DNA of 64,000 nucleotides from an uncultured Clostridia bacterium (lineage in GTDB: Bacteria > Bacillota > Clostridia > TANB77 > CAG-508), in contig CARFUA010000002.1 of assembly GCA_948976265.1 (NCBI GenBank), forward strand, positions 147,199-211,198, written 5' to 3'. Below are positions 57,396-64,000 of this stretch, in pieces; position 1 is the first letter of the stretch; every line of letters starts with the position of its first letter. The translations under genes were made by a program, and so were the position numbers. Below the pieces are notes generated by a model. The model had not been told where the DNA came from. It did not search any database and saw only the letters and a list, made by a program, of their open reading frames with translations.

Positions 57396-57590
57396 TTACC
57401 GCTTTTCGAGTTCTTTATTGAGAATTATATATAAAATTCCCTCAATAGTAAGAGCAATACCTTTCCCAATTTCCGCTAAGCGGCTTTTGCCTTTAGCGCC
57501 GATTATGACTGTTAAAATCTCTGCCACCGCTACAAATGCAATAGCTGATGTTAACTGCCTTTCCGTCATCTTACTTAATTTCTCTCTCAT
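57396..57590 (-). CDS. Small two-helix membrane protein, module 2
   Basis: The 64-residue paralogue of the protein at 56895 has hydrophobic segments at about residues 14-31 and 42-58, joined by a short basic loop (GAKGKSRL). The last sense codon is again CGG before TAA. Promoter, leader and terminator are conserved with module 1, so the whole unit is duplicated. Function unknown. Confidence 0.7.
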   Translation of the reverse strand: MREKLSKMTERQLTSAIAFVAVAEILTVIIGAKGKSRLAEIGKGIALTIEGILYIILNKELEKR

Positions 57591-57677
57591 ACTTTTTTCC
57601 TCCTTCAGATTATGTTAGTTATTATAAATCTAGAAGGAGCTTTCCCTTCCAGATTTTGAAGGGAACAATCCCAATAT
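57591..57677 (-). promoter_or_regulatory. Switch-like leader of module 2
   Basis: The order CCCTTC, GAAGGG, CTCCTTCT and ribosome site GAAGGAGG is the same as in module 1, with sequence changes in the loops. Conservation of the four pairing segments while spacers vary supports RNA structure. Confidence 0.55.
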
Positions 57678-57683
57678 ATTAAT

Positions 57684-57712
57684 ATTATACCATATTTTAT
57701 GTAAATTGTCAA
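57684..57712 (-). promoter_or_regulatory. Promoter of module 2
   Basis: Minus-strand TTGACA (57707-57712) and TATAAT (57684-57689) have exact 17-base spacing, as in module 1. Confidence 0.8.
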
Positions 57713-57769
57713 TAAGTCTATTAATCATATTTTCTTTTTTTAGGCATATTCTTAAAACAGGTGAAAAAA

Positions 57770-59003
57770 ATGATGATGAAAAAAATTTTTATAATTTTAA
57801 CAATATTTTTTACAATTGTTCCTTCTCTATGCTTTGCAGACGATTTTTTAGAGGAATCCGAGCTTGACAACTTCATCGAAGTTTCAACCGATACCAAAAA
57901 TCCTTCCAAAGAACCAACTACCAATGCCAAACATATCCTTGCTCTTGATCGAAAAAGCCTTTCCGTTCTATACGAAAAAAATGCCTACAAAGAAGTTCCT
58001 ATGGCTTCTACAACAAAAATCATGACAGCCATTCTTGTTTTAGAAAATTGCGATTTAAGTGAAACCGTTGAATTTTCGAAAGACGCTGCTTCTGTACGAG
58101 GCTCTTGCTTGAAAGTTTCCACTGGTACAAAAATGTCCATGAATGATGTGCTTTACGGTCTTATGCTACGTTCTCGGAAACGATTGTGCCATTGCCATTA
58201 GCGAACATGTCGCTGGTTCTGTAGAAGGCTTTGCTGAAAAAATGAACCAAAAAGCTCAAGAATTAAACTTAACCCACACGCACTTCGTAACACCACATGG
58301 TTTAGACGATGAAAATCACTATACAACTGCCTACGAACTTGCTTTACTCACAGATTACGCTCTAAAAAATGAAAAATTCAAAAACATCGTTTCCACCAAA
58401 ACAACCACGATTTCAGTAAACAGTACTCCCCGCACAATTTCTAATACAAATGAACTACTGGGAAATTTCGAAGGTGTCTATGGAGTGAAAACTGGTTTTA
58501 CGTTTAATGCGGGACGTTGCTTAGTTTCGAGTTGCAATCGAAATGGAATGGATATTATTGTTGTGGTTTTGGGAGCGGACACAAAAAATCAAAGAACACG
58601 TGATAGTATGAATGTTATCCATTATGTTTACGATACCTTTGAATATGTGAATCTTTCCGATTATATTCAAGAAAGTTTTGCAGAATATAAAACCTATTAT
58701 GAACAAAATGTATGGCTTCAAAAAACAATCACCAAACCCAATATAGCCTTATCTGAAATGAACAACACCATATTTCCTTTAAAAGCAAATACCTTAAATT
58801 CGCTAGAAACAAAATTTTATACTTTAAATTCCTTATCCTCTAGCGTTCCTTCCCATGAAAAAATTGGAAATATAACCATTTTTTATGAAGGAAAAATTTT
58901 GTGTTCAACCGATATTATTTTAACCAATCAATTAGAGCAAAATAGTTGGCAATATTATTTTGGAAAAATTTTAAAGGAACTTAAGAATAGTTTTGTATAT
59001 TAA
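57770..59003 (+). CDS. dacA: D-Ala-D-Ala carboxypeptidase, +1 frameshift at CGG
   Basis: This exported penicillin-binding protein trims peptidoglycan stem peptides. I start it at ATG 57770 behind AGGTGA. A signal peptide (residues 1-22), SxxK in ASTTKIM and 135 codons are in the first frame, ending YGLMLRS; CGG at 58175-58177 then breaks it. Skipping the C gives LRSGNDCAIAISEH, restoring the second active-site motif SGN exactly, and 410 residues. KTG in YGVKTGFT completes the active site. Own terminator. It could be dacF-like. Confidence 0.85.
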
Positions 59004-59007
59004 AGGT

Positions 59008-59042
59008 CAAGCGCTACACAAATGTATAGCGCTTGTTTTTTT
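59008..59042. terminator. Terminator after the DD-carboxypeptidase gene
   Basis: CAAGCGCTA (59008-59016) pairs with TAGCGCTTG (59027-59035), then TTTTTTT. Confidence 0.8.
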
Positions 59043-59045
59043 AAT

Positions 59046-59366
59046 TTAATTCTTCTTTTCCCGATAAGCTTCGAGTTTGTCTTTTGTTACCTTTAATTCT
59101 TTTTTTAATTGCTCATTTTCTTTCTGCAAAGTCTGAATAGCATCTTGCAAAATTGCTTGATTCGTTTTTAAATTTTCATTCTCCTCCTGCAAATTTTCAT
59201 TGTCCACGCTTAACTGGTCTATTTGCTGTTGGAGCTGAATTGTAACCTTGTATGCTTCGTCTCTTTCTGCTGCCCCTCCATATAATAGTACAAATATGAA
59301 AAAGCTAAGGATTATGAAACAAAAAATCAACCAGCCTTTTTCCCTCCAGTCTTTCCGTTTTTCCAT
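59046..59366 (-). CDS. Membrane-anchored coiled-coil protein
   Basis: I start it at ATG 59366 behind AGGAGG (106 residues). A basic N-terminus, one membrane helix (residues 12-30) and a long heptad coiled coil (about residues 38-105) give a DivIC/FtsL-like topology, but no family motif is seen. It contains two in-frame CGG codons (codon 4 and five codons before the end), unusual in this window. Function unknown. Confidence 0.7.
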   Translation of the reverse strand: MEKRKDWREKGWLIFCFIILSFFIFVLLYGGAAERDEAYKVTIQLQQQIDQLSVDNENLQEENENLKTNQAILQDAIQTLQKENEQLKKELKVTKDKLEAYREKKN

Positions 59367-59397
59367 TTGAATTACCTCCTGAAATTTATAATTTTTT

Positions 59398-59413
59398 GTT
59401 CGAATATACGAAC
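59398..59413. promoter_or_regulatory. Palindromic operator-like site
   Basis: GTTCGAATATACGAAC is a 16-base inverted repeat just downstream of the -10 box of the coiled-coil gene, at about +5 to +20. It could bind a dimeric repressor. Half-sites are in the opposite order to a LexA box. Confidence 0.45.
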
Positions 59414-59424
59414 GAATGGGATAA

Positions 59425-59453
59425 ATTGTATCATAGTTTGTGCAAAAAGTCAA
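59425..59453 (-). promoter_or_regulatory. Promoter of the coiled-coil gene
   Basis: Minus-strand TTGACT (59448-59453) and TACAAT (59425-59430) have exact 17-base spacing. Confidence 0.7.
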
Positions 59454-59542
59454 GAAGCTGCAGCTGTTTATTCACAGTTTTATAGTAGGTATATATTTTT
59501 TTCTTGTTGGGTAGAATTTTCTTGTACAAGGGAGGAATATTT

Positions 59543-60296
59543 ATGAAAAAATTTTGGATTATGTTTATGGTTATTTTGGGATTGATTGGGGTTGGAATTT
59601 TCTCGTCTTCTTTTGGGAATGAAGAAATGCAAAAGTTAGAACCAAATTATCCTTACACTCTTCGGAAAAGTGACAGCAGAATCTTTGAAAATACGTACAG
59701 GACCTAGTACAGAAAATGTTCACATTGGATTACTAGTGAAAAACGATACCGTACATATCTACGGAAAAGTAGATAACTGGTACATTGTCAGAACAGAAAA
59801 CAATTTAGTCGGAGCGGTTTCTGCCGATTACATTCAAGGCACTCAACAAACTGAGCAAACCTTAGAAACCTCTGCCAATATTGAAACAGCAGAAAATATC
59901 TCAAATTCCACTCTTTCACAAGATGAACAAATCTTTTTCAATTTAATTAACAATAAGCGTATTGAAAATAATCTGCCTGAATACGAAATCGACGAAACGT
60001 TACTCAATTTAGCTCGCCTCAAAGCAAATGACATTGTCGAAAAAAAATATTTTGCTCATACTTCTCCCACCTTTGGTACCCTTTTCGAAATGTTAGCTAA
60101 TCACAATTTTTCTTACAGTAAAGCAAGTGAGAATATTGCCAGAAATCTAAATGCAGATGGCGCTATTCAAAGTTTGATGAATTCACCAGCTCATAAAAGC
60201 AATATTTTGAGCAACGCGTTTAATTATACGGGAATTGCTGTTGTGAATAGTATCGAGTATGGGAAAATTTTTGTAGAGATTTTTGTGGCAAAATAA
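59543..60296 (+). CDS. SH3b plus CAP/SCP-domain secreted protein, +1 frameshift at CGG
   Basis: I start it at ATG 59543 behind GGGAGG. After a signal anchor (residues 3-24) and 40 codons the frame ends ...NYPYTL, then CGG at 59663-59665. Skipping the C gives YTLGKVTAESLKIRTGPSTE, the usual start of a bacterial SH3 domain, and 250 residues. The C-terminal CAP domain (RIENNLPEYEIDETLLNLARLKAND, HTSP, ASENIARN, SPAHKSNIL) is complete. It resembles YkwD/SafA-associated spore or wall proteins. Confidence 0.82.
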
Positions 60297-60369
60297 TAAA
60301 TACTACCCAAATTATTCCTTCTACAACAAATATCCCATACTCCTTTTTCCAATACCGTTTTCCTTTCAT
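60220..60369 (-). CDS. Possible small membrane protein overlapping the CAP gene end
   Basis: A 49-residue frame starts at ATG 60369 behind AAAGGA with a consensus promoter upstream. MKGKRYWKKEYGIF is followed by VVEGIIWVVFIILP, a likely membrane helix. The second half is antisense to the CAP gene 3-prime end and may be meaningless extension. Arg5 is a CGG codon. Not recognised. Confidence 0.35.
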   Translation of the reverse strand: MKGKRYWKKEYGIFVVEGIIWVVFIILPQKSLQKFSHTRYYSQQQFPYN

Positions 60370-60416
60370 ACTGTTCATCCTTTCTTCTATTTTTCTGTTT
60401 ATTACAGTATTTTTTT

Positions 60417-60445
60417 ATTATATAATGATTTATGTAAATTGCCAA
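60417..60445 (-). promoter_or_regulatory. Promoter of the small membrane ORF
   Basis: Minus-strand TTGGCA (60440-60445) and TATAAT (60417-60422) have exact 17-base spacing. Confidence 0.6.
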
Positions 60446-60476
60446 CTTTATATAATAAAATTCCTTGTTTTCGATG

Positions 60477-60507
60477 AAAAAGGAAATAACATTAGAACGT
60501 TATTTCC
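60477..60507 (-). terminator. Terminator of the polysaccharide deacetylase gene
   Basis: GGAAATAAC (60482-60490) pairs perfectly with GTTATTTCC (60499-60507); on the minus strand TTTTT follows. Confidence 0.8.
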
Positions 60508-60514
60508 CTTTGTT

Positions 60515-61300
60515 TTATTTTTCAAATTCATCCAAAGATTTGAATTCATATCCCATTTCTTTGGCTTCTTTTATTAAACTATCCAGCATGGTTAGATTAT
60601 CTTGGGAAGTGCTGTGTAATAAAATAATTGCACCATTGTGTAAATTGTCTAGGATTTTCTTTTTGCCATAATCACTTCTGCCTTGTTTGGAATCGTCCCA
60701 ATCATCATAGGTATTGGACCATAATACACTGGTATATCCCAGCGATTCTACAATACTAGCCGTTCTTTCACTAAATTCTCCTCTTGGTGGTCTGAAATAG
60801 GTCATTTCGTAGCCAGTTACTTCATAGACACTATTATGCAATTTCATAATTTCTTCCTTAATTTCGTCATCCGAAAGTCCTGGTAAGCAAGCATGATTTA
60901 CGGTGTGATTTCCAACAATATTGCCATTTTGAATCATTTGTTTGACTAAATCAGACGCTGTGTTAACATAGTGAGCTGTTATAAAAAAAGTTGCTGTTAT
61001 GTTATTTTCTTTTAATACTTTTAAAATATCTTCGGTGTATCCTGCTTCATATCCTGCATCAAATGTTAAATAGATATTTTTTACATTGGGGTTTCCCATA
61101 GCAATCCCATTGGATTTTTCAATGACTTTTAAAAGCTCATTATCCAAAACAGCTTGTTCATGATTTTCACCTCTTCGAAATCCCCATGCTAAGGTTTGAT
61201 TACTCAGTTCTTGATCGGCATGCGAGGCAAGTGAAAATTGTAAAATACTAACCACTAAAATTAAGAAAATAAAACTATATCTTATCATTCTATCTTTCAT
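60515..61300 (-). CDS. Polysaccharide deacetylase, PdaA/PdaB-like
   Basis: The 261-residue exported NodB-fold enzyme has a signal peptide, YLTFDAGYEAGYTEDIL (motif 1 aspartate, with Ala replacing the usual second Asp-like position), GNHTVNHACLP (metal histidines) and YFRPPRGEFSE (motif 3). NGAIILLHSTSQ is motif 5. It resembles delta-lactam-forming PdaA of spore cortex, which keeps the FDAGYE form. It would remove acetyl groups from peptidoglycan. Confidence 0.88.
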   Translation of the reverse strand: MKDRMIRYSFIFLILVVSILQFSLASHADQELSNQTLAWGFRRGENHEQAVLDNELLKVIEKSNGIAMGNPNVKNIYLTFDAGYEAGYTEDILKVLKENNITATFFITAHYVNTASDLVKQMIQNGNIVGNHTVNHACLPGLSDDEIKEEIMKLHNSVYEVTGYEMTYFRPPRGEFSERTASIVESLGYTSVLWSNTYDDWDDSKQGRSDYGKKKILDNLHNGAIILLHSTSQDNLTMLDSLIKEAKEMGYEFKSLDEFEK

Positions 61301-61349
61301 TTTTTTCCTCCTTTAGTTTAAGATATTCAAGGTTGGATGAAAATATGAA

Positions 61350-61383
61350 AAAAGCTTTGCAAATTAATTTATGCAAAGCTTTT
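61350..61383 (-). terminator. Terminator of the beta-helix protein gene
   Basis: AAAAGCTTTGCA (61350-61361) pairs with TGCAAAGCTTTT (61372-61383). T-rich on the minus strand. Confidence 0.8.
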
Positions 61384-61392
61384 CAATTGATT

Positions 61393-63135
61393 TTAAGACA
61401 ACTTTTGAGAACGGATTAATGTTTCACCATCATAGCAACGAATGCTTGTTGTATCTTCTACTACTAATTCAATATCAAATGGGAAATCTTCATAGTTATA
61501 CTTGTCTACGCTTTCTTCTATAAATTTGTCTTGACTATTCCACCAAGTCGTTCCTGGATAACAAGCTTTGATTGTAAATTCTTTTCTCGTTCCATTTCCT
61601 AATTCAACTGTTAGCGTTCTTTCTGTACTTGTATCATTGCTCACACTAATATGTACGCCATCCTCTTCTTTCCAAACACTTCCCACATATAATTTATCCG
61701 TTTTGGAAGTGTTATATATAATATTACGTTCTTCAAATAAACTCTCTGGTACTGCAACACTACCTTTATAAAGTTCTCCATATAGTGCCGAACACCCTAC
61801 TTTAATATCTTGCAAAGTTAAATCTCTTACAATACAATTGTTTTTAGCAGAAATATAAATCGAAAATCCACCACCATTTATGATACATTTTTCAAACTTT
61901 ACATCATGTAAATCTGCATATTCTGGCTGTATCATTAACGCCGCATTAACATAGCCAGCACTATTGGTATAACGTATTGGTGGAACTTCCATTCTGCAAT
62001 TATAAAATAGAATATTTTGAACATCTAACGTTATTTCTTCATTTTTATAAGTTCCACTATAACCATACATTTGTGTACCATCTGAATGAAGCTTATTTTC
62101 GACAGGTTCTGTCGAAGGTATTGCCAAATCAGAGAAGAAGCAATTCTTCACCGTTATATTTTGAAATGGATTAATACCATCTGCCACACTTCCTCCAAAA
62201 TAGCAATGATCAAAAGATGCATTAGAACCAAAATAGTGCGTAAACGAACAATTTTCAAATATTAATTCTAATTTATCATATCCGATTCTTCCTGAAGAAA
62301 CACTTTTAAATTTACAATTTCTAAAAATAATTTTTCGATTTACCGTTAATCCATCATCATTCAAAAATCGCAGAGATTTATTGAAGTTTTTATTTTCCAC
62401 TACAATTTCTTCTTTTTTAGTTGCTTTTATGTTAATATCATGTGTTGTGCTTCTTGAAAGAATTACCATACTTCCTTCTTCATCGACTTTCCAATCTTCC
62501 TCTGGTATGGTTTCTAAAGCTCCTTTTGCTCCTGTATTATATTTGTCTGGTATAATAATGCTATCGGAAATTACTTCTCCTTGCGGTGGAATATCTGGCT
62601 GGTCTTCTGCTTCCGTTGGTACTGCTGTTACTTTTGCCGTTATCGTTGCTTTCTCATTACTTGTTGGGGTTTTTAGCAATTCTGCCATGATTTTTACATA
62701 CGTTTTTTGACCACTTGCAACAAAATAATTTTGATTAGCTGTTCCTTCTTGGTCACACATGATGACATTGATATTGAACATTTCCGATTCGCCTATATCC
62801 GCCGTGACTGTTATTTCTGAATCAATATCTTGACTGCCATTTTCAATTTCTAAAATGGCATATCCATAATCTCCCTTTTTATTAAGCCCTAAAATATTGA
62901 CCGTCGCTTCTTGAGATTTTGCGACGGCTTCTGCTTGAACTGTTATGTAACTTTCCGAAGTATGCTCCTTTGGTACTTCTCCTGTGAAATACACTTTGAA
63001 GTTTTCTTGATTAGCTGTTGCAAAAGCTTTTCCATTTATCAGCAAAATGCTGTTGCTTAGACTGGCATAGCCAATTCCCATCAGTAGTATTGCTATTAAA
63101 ATAACAGCTATCATTAGTTTGTTTTGTTTTTTCAT
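61393..63135 (-). CDS. Secreted beta-helix surface protein
   Basis: I start it at ATG 63135 behind GAGGAG (580 residues). A basic start and hydrophobic segment (residues 8-30) suggest export. The region up to about residue 170 looks like a TasA/camelysin-style beta domain with GYASLSNSILLINGKAFATA. From about 250 to 450 repeated short strands (NCKFKSVS, NCSFTHYF, HCYFGGS, NCFFSDL, NCRMEVP, KCIINGG) suggest a right-handed parallel beta helix. It may bind or cleave polysaccharide; no catalytic residues are assigned. Confidence 0.7.
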   Translation of the reverse strand: MKKQNKLMIAVILIAILLMGIGYASLSNSILLINGKAFATANQENFKVYFTGEVPKEHTSESYITVQAEAVAKSQEATVNILGLNKKGDYGYAILEIENGSQDIDSEITVTADIGESEMFNINVIMCDQEGTANQNYFVASGQKTYVKIMAELLKTPTSNEKATITAKVTAVPTEAEDQPDIPPQGEVISDSIIIPDKYNTGAKGALETIPEEDWKVDEEGSMVILSRSTTHDINIKATKKEEIVVENKNFNKSLRFLNDDGLTVNRKIIFRNCKFKSVSSGRIGYDKLELIFENCSFTHYFGSNASFDHCYFGGSVADGINPFQNITVKNCFFSDLAIPSTEPVENKLHSDGTQMYGYSGTYKNEEITLDVQNILFYNCRMEVPPIRYTNSAGYVNAALMIQPEYADLHDVKFEKCIINGGGFSIYISAKNNCIVRDLTLQDIKVGCSALYGELYKGSVAVPESLFEERNIIYNTSKTDKLYVGSVWKEEDGVHISVSNDTSTERTLTVELGNGTRKEFTIKACYPGTTWWNSQDKFIEESVDKYNYEDFPFDIELVVEDTTSIRCYDGETLIRSQKLS

Positions 63136-63162
63136 ATTTTCTCCTCTTTCGTTTCTATTTTC

Positions 63163-63191
63163 ATTATAAACCATACTATTTCGTTTAACAA
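63163..63191 (-). promoter_or_regulatory. Promoter of the beta-helix protein gene
   Basis: Minus-strand TTGTTA (63186-63191) and TATAAT (63163-63168) have exact 17-base spacing. Confidence 0.7.
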
Positions 63192-63333
63192 GAGTTTTCG
63201 AAAAATGTAATACAAACGTAATATACTGATTTTTTCTAAATTTTGAATATTTTTCAAAAAAAACAGCAAATACTACTTATTTTAAGCATAATTATCCCCC
63301 AGTATAACTCGGGGATTTCTCTAAAGTTAATAA

Positions 63334-63361
63334 AAAAGCAAGCCACACAAAGCTTGCTTTT
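63334..63361 (-). terminator. Terminator of the Spo0E-like gene
   Basis: AAAAGCAAGC pairs with GCTTGCTTTT around CACACAAA; on the minus strand a T-run follows. Confidence 0.75.
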
Positions 63362-63364
63362 ACT

Positions 63365-63502
63365 CTATTTTTTTTCCTCATAAAACTTAGCAATTAGACC
63401 ATCTAATTGCACACTCAAATCATAGATTACACTGTAATCCTCTCCTGCTTCTATACTTTTATTCAATTTTTCTCTTAATTCGCAAATTTCATCATTTATC
63501 AT
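63365..63502 (-). CDS. Spo0E-like aspartyl-phosphate phosphatase
   Basis: The 45-residue protein starts at ATG 63502 behind AAGGAG. It is a helical hairpin with the family pattern around SVQLDGLIAKFYEEKK, comparable to the SQELD signature of Spo0E-type phosphatases that dephosphorylate Spo0A. The small size is typical. It has its own promoter and terminator and fits the sporulation genes seen elsewhere in the window. Confidence 0.75.
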   Translation of the reverse strand: MINDEICELREKLNKSIEAGEDYSVIYDLSVQLDGLIAKFYEEKK

Positions 63503-63561
63503 ATTACATCGCTCCTTTTTAATTTCGATAAGTTACAATGTCTCCTTTTTTCTATAGTTCA

Positions 63562-63590
63562 AAAATACCACATTTATTCGTCAATGTCAA
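63562..63590 (-). promoter_or_regulatory. Promoter of the Spo0E-like gene
   Basis: Minus-strand TTGACA (63585-63590) and TATTTT (63562-63567) have 17-base spacing. Confidence 0.5.
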
Positions 63591-63604
63591 TAAAAAATCT
63601 ACAT

Positions 63605-64000
63605 TTATGGTACTTTTTTGTAGACCTTTTTCAGCATTTTGGAACGATTTTTATGGTTAAACATCAATTTTTGTATGTTATTCAACAGCATTATTCCCGA
63701 AATGACAAAAATCGCACCTGACAAAATTTGTGAAATTCTGAACTGATAGAACATTAAACTATCCACTCGAATTCCTTCAATGAGCATTCGAACGCTAGAA
63801 TAGAAAAATAAATATACGTAAAATATTTCACCTTTGAATTTCCTATTTTTTTGTAAAATCTTTAATAAAATAAATAACAGAAAAGTTGCAAATGACTCAT
63901 ATAAAAACGCAGGATGAACCTCTTTGTATCCTTCTAATGTTTGAATTCCCATACGGAAAACATTGTCGGTTTCTGTTCCATACGCTTCTTGGTTGAAAAA
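63605..64000 (-). CDS. lgt: Prolipoprotein diacylglyceryl transferase, partial
   Basis: The right edge cuts the N-terminal half. The 131 residues seen include FFNQEAYGTETDNVFRMGIQ and the HPAFLYESFATFLLFILL segment of Lgt, with membrane helices and the essential Arg in FFYSSVRMLIEGIRVDSL. Lgt attaches diacylglycerol to lipobox cysteines of prolipoproteins in the membrane. No frameshift is seen in this part. Confidence 0.92.
   Translation of the reverse strand, partial: FFNQEAYGTETDNVFRMGIQTLEGYKEVHPAFLYESFATFLLFILLKILQKNRKFKGEIFYVYLFFYSSVRMLIEGIRVDSLMFYQFRISQILSGAIFVISGIMLLNNIQKLMFNHKNRSKMLKKVYKKVP

Noticed and set aside
59398..59413. LexA (SOS) box
   Set aside because: The half-sites GTTCG and CGAAC are in the opposite order and spacing to the Gram-positive LexA site.
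63294..63316. Hairpin ATCCCC/GGGGAT as a terminator
   Set aside because: Neither side has a T-run and it lies in a gap with a clear terminator for the neighbouring gene; its role is unknown.

Overview
The window comes from an AT-rich, Gram-positive, probably anaerobic and spore-forming Clostridia-like bacterium. This is inferred from AT-rich DNA, strong AGGAGG ribosome sites, TTGACA-N17-TATAAT promoters, T-tailed terminators, sporulation markers (YqfC, YqfD, a Spo0E-like protein), bifunctional AdhE, DUF1836 and YqzL. Most genes lie on the minus strand. I saw no rRNA, tRNA, CRISPR array or insertion sequence.

Layout. 1-1000: an HTH membrane regulator and a DUF4097-type protein, cut by the left edge. 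1141-11009: a type II fatty acid synthesis operon read leftward (upp, fabD, fabG, fabF, accB, fabZ, accC, accD, a HAD phosphatase, accA, fabI), interrupted by a small opposite-strand gene with its own promoter and terminator. 11177-13756: an unknown gene and a PepV-type dipeptidase. 13848-17376: a TelA / VWA / XpaC-like operon, preceded by an independent noncoding RNA. 17721-19598: a prepilin-like surface protein behind a short upstream ORF containing a (TG)19 tract. 19660-27822: M23 endopeptidase, SMC, HD hydrolase, a 39-residue protein, and a PfkB kinase. 27896-37318: Hsp20, M29 aminopeptidase, phosphoesterase, amidase, recO, yqzL, era, DUF3048, dgkA, ybeY, an unknown protein, yqfD, yqfC. 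37438-46232: tiny ORFs, DUF1836 plus M20 hydrolase, calcium-type ATPase, a second prepilin-like protein, asd, a lipoprotein. 46233-51732: dtd, MBL hydrolase, relA/spoT, recJ, TM2 protein. 51840-56677: a prepilin-like protein with a formylglycine-enzyme-like domain, then adhE. 56850-57712: two tandem copies of a small-membrane-protein module with a switch-like leader. 57770-64000: DD-carboxypeptidase, coiled-coil protein, CAP protein, polysaccharide deacetylase, beta-helix surface protein, Spo0E-like protein, partial lgt.

Main discovery candidate. Six otherwise intact genes (a prepilin-like gene, smc, a pfkB-family gene, relA/spoT, a DD-carboxypeptidase gene and a CAP-domain gene) are each broken once. 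In all six the break is one extra nucleotide, and it is always the C of a zero-frame CGG codon. Skipping that C reads GGN (glycine) and restores the conserved family sequence. Three are on each strand, and the extra base is always C on the coding strand, always in the same codon phase. CGG seems absent as a sense codon from the conserved genes of the window; I found it only in a few accessory ORFs. This pattern fits +1 frameshifting at CGG better than random mutation or sequencing error, but the sense uses of CGG, including one in an identical CTT-CGG-AAA context, are a real difficulty for a simple model.
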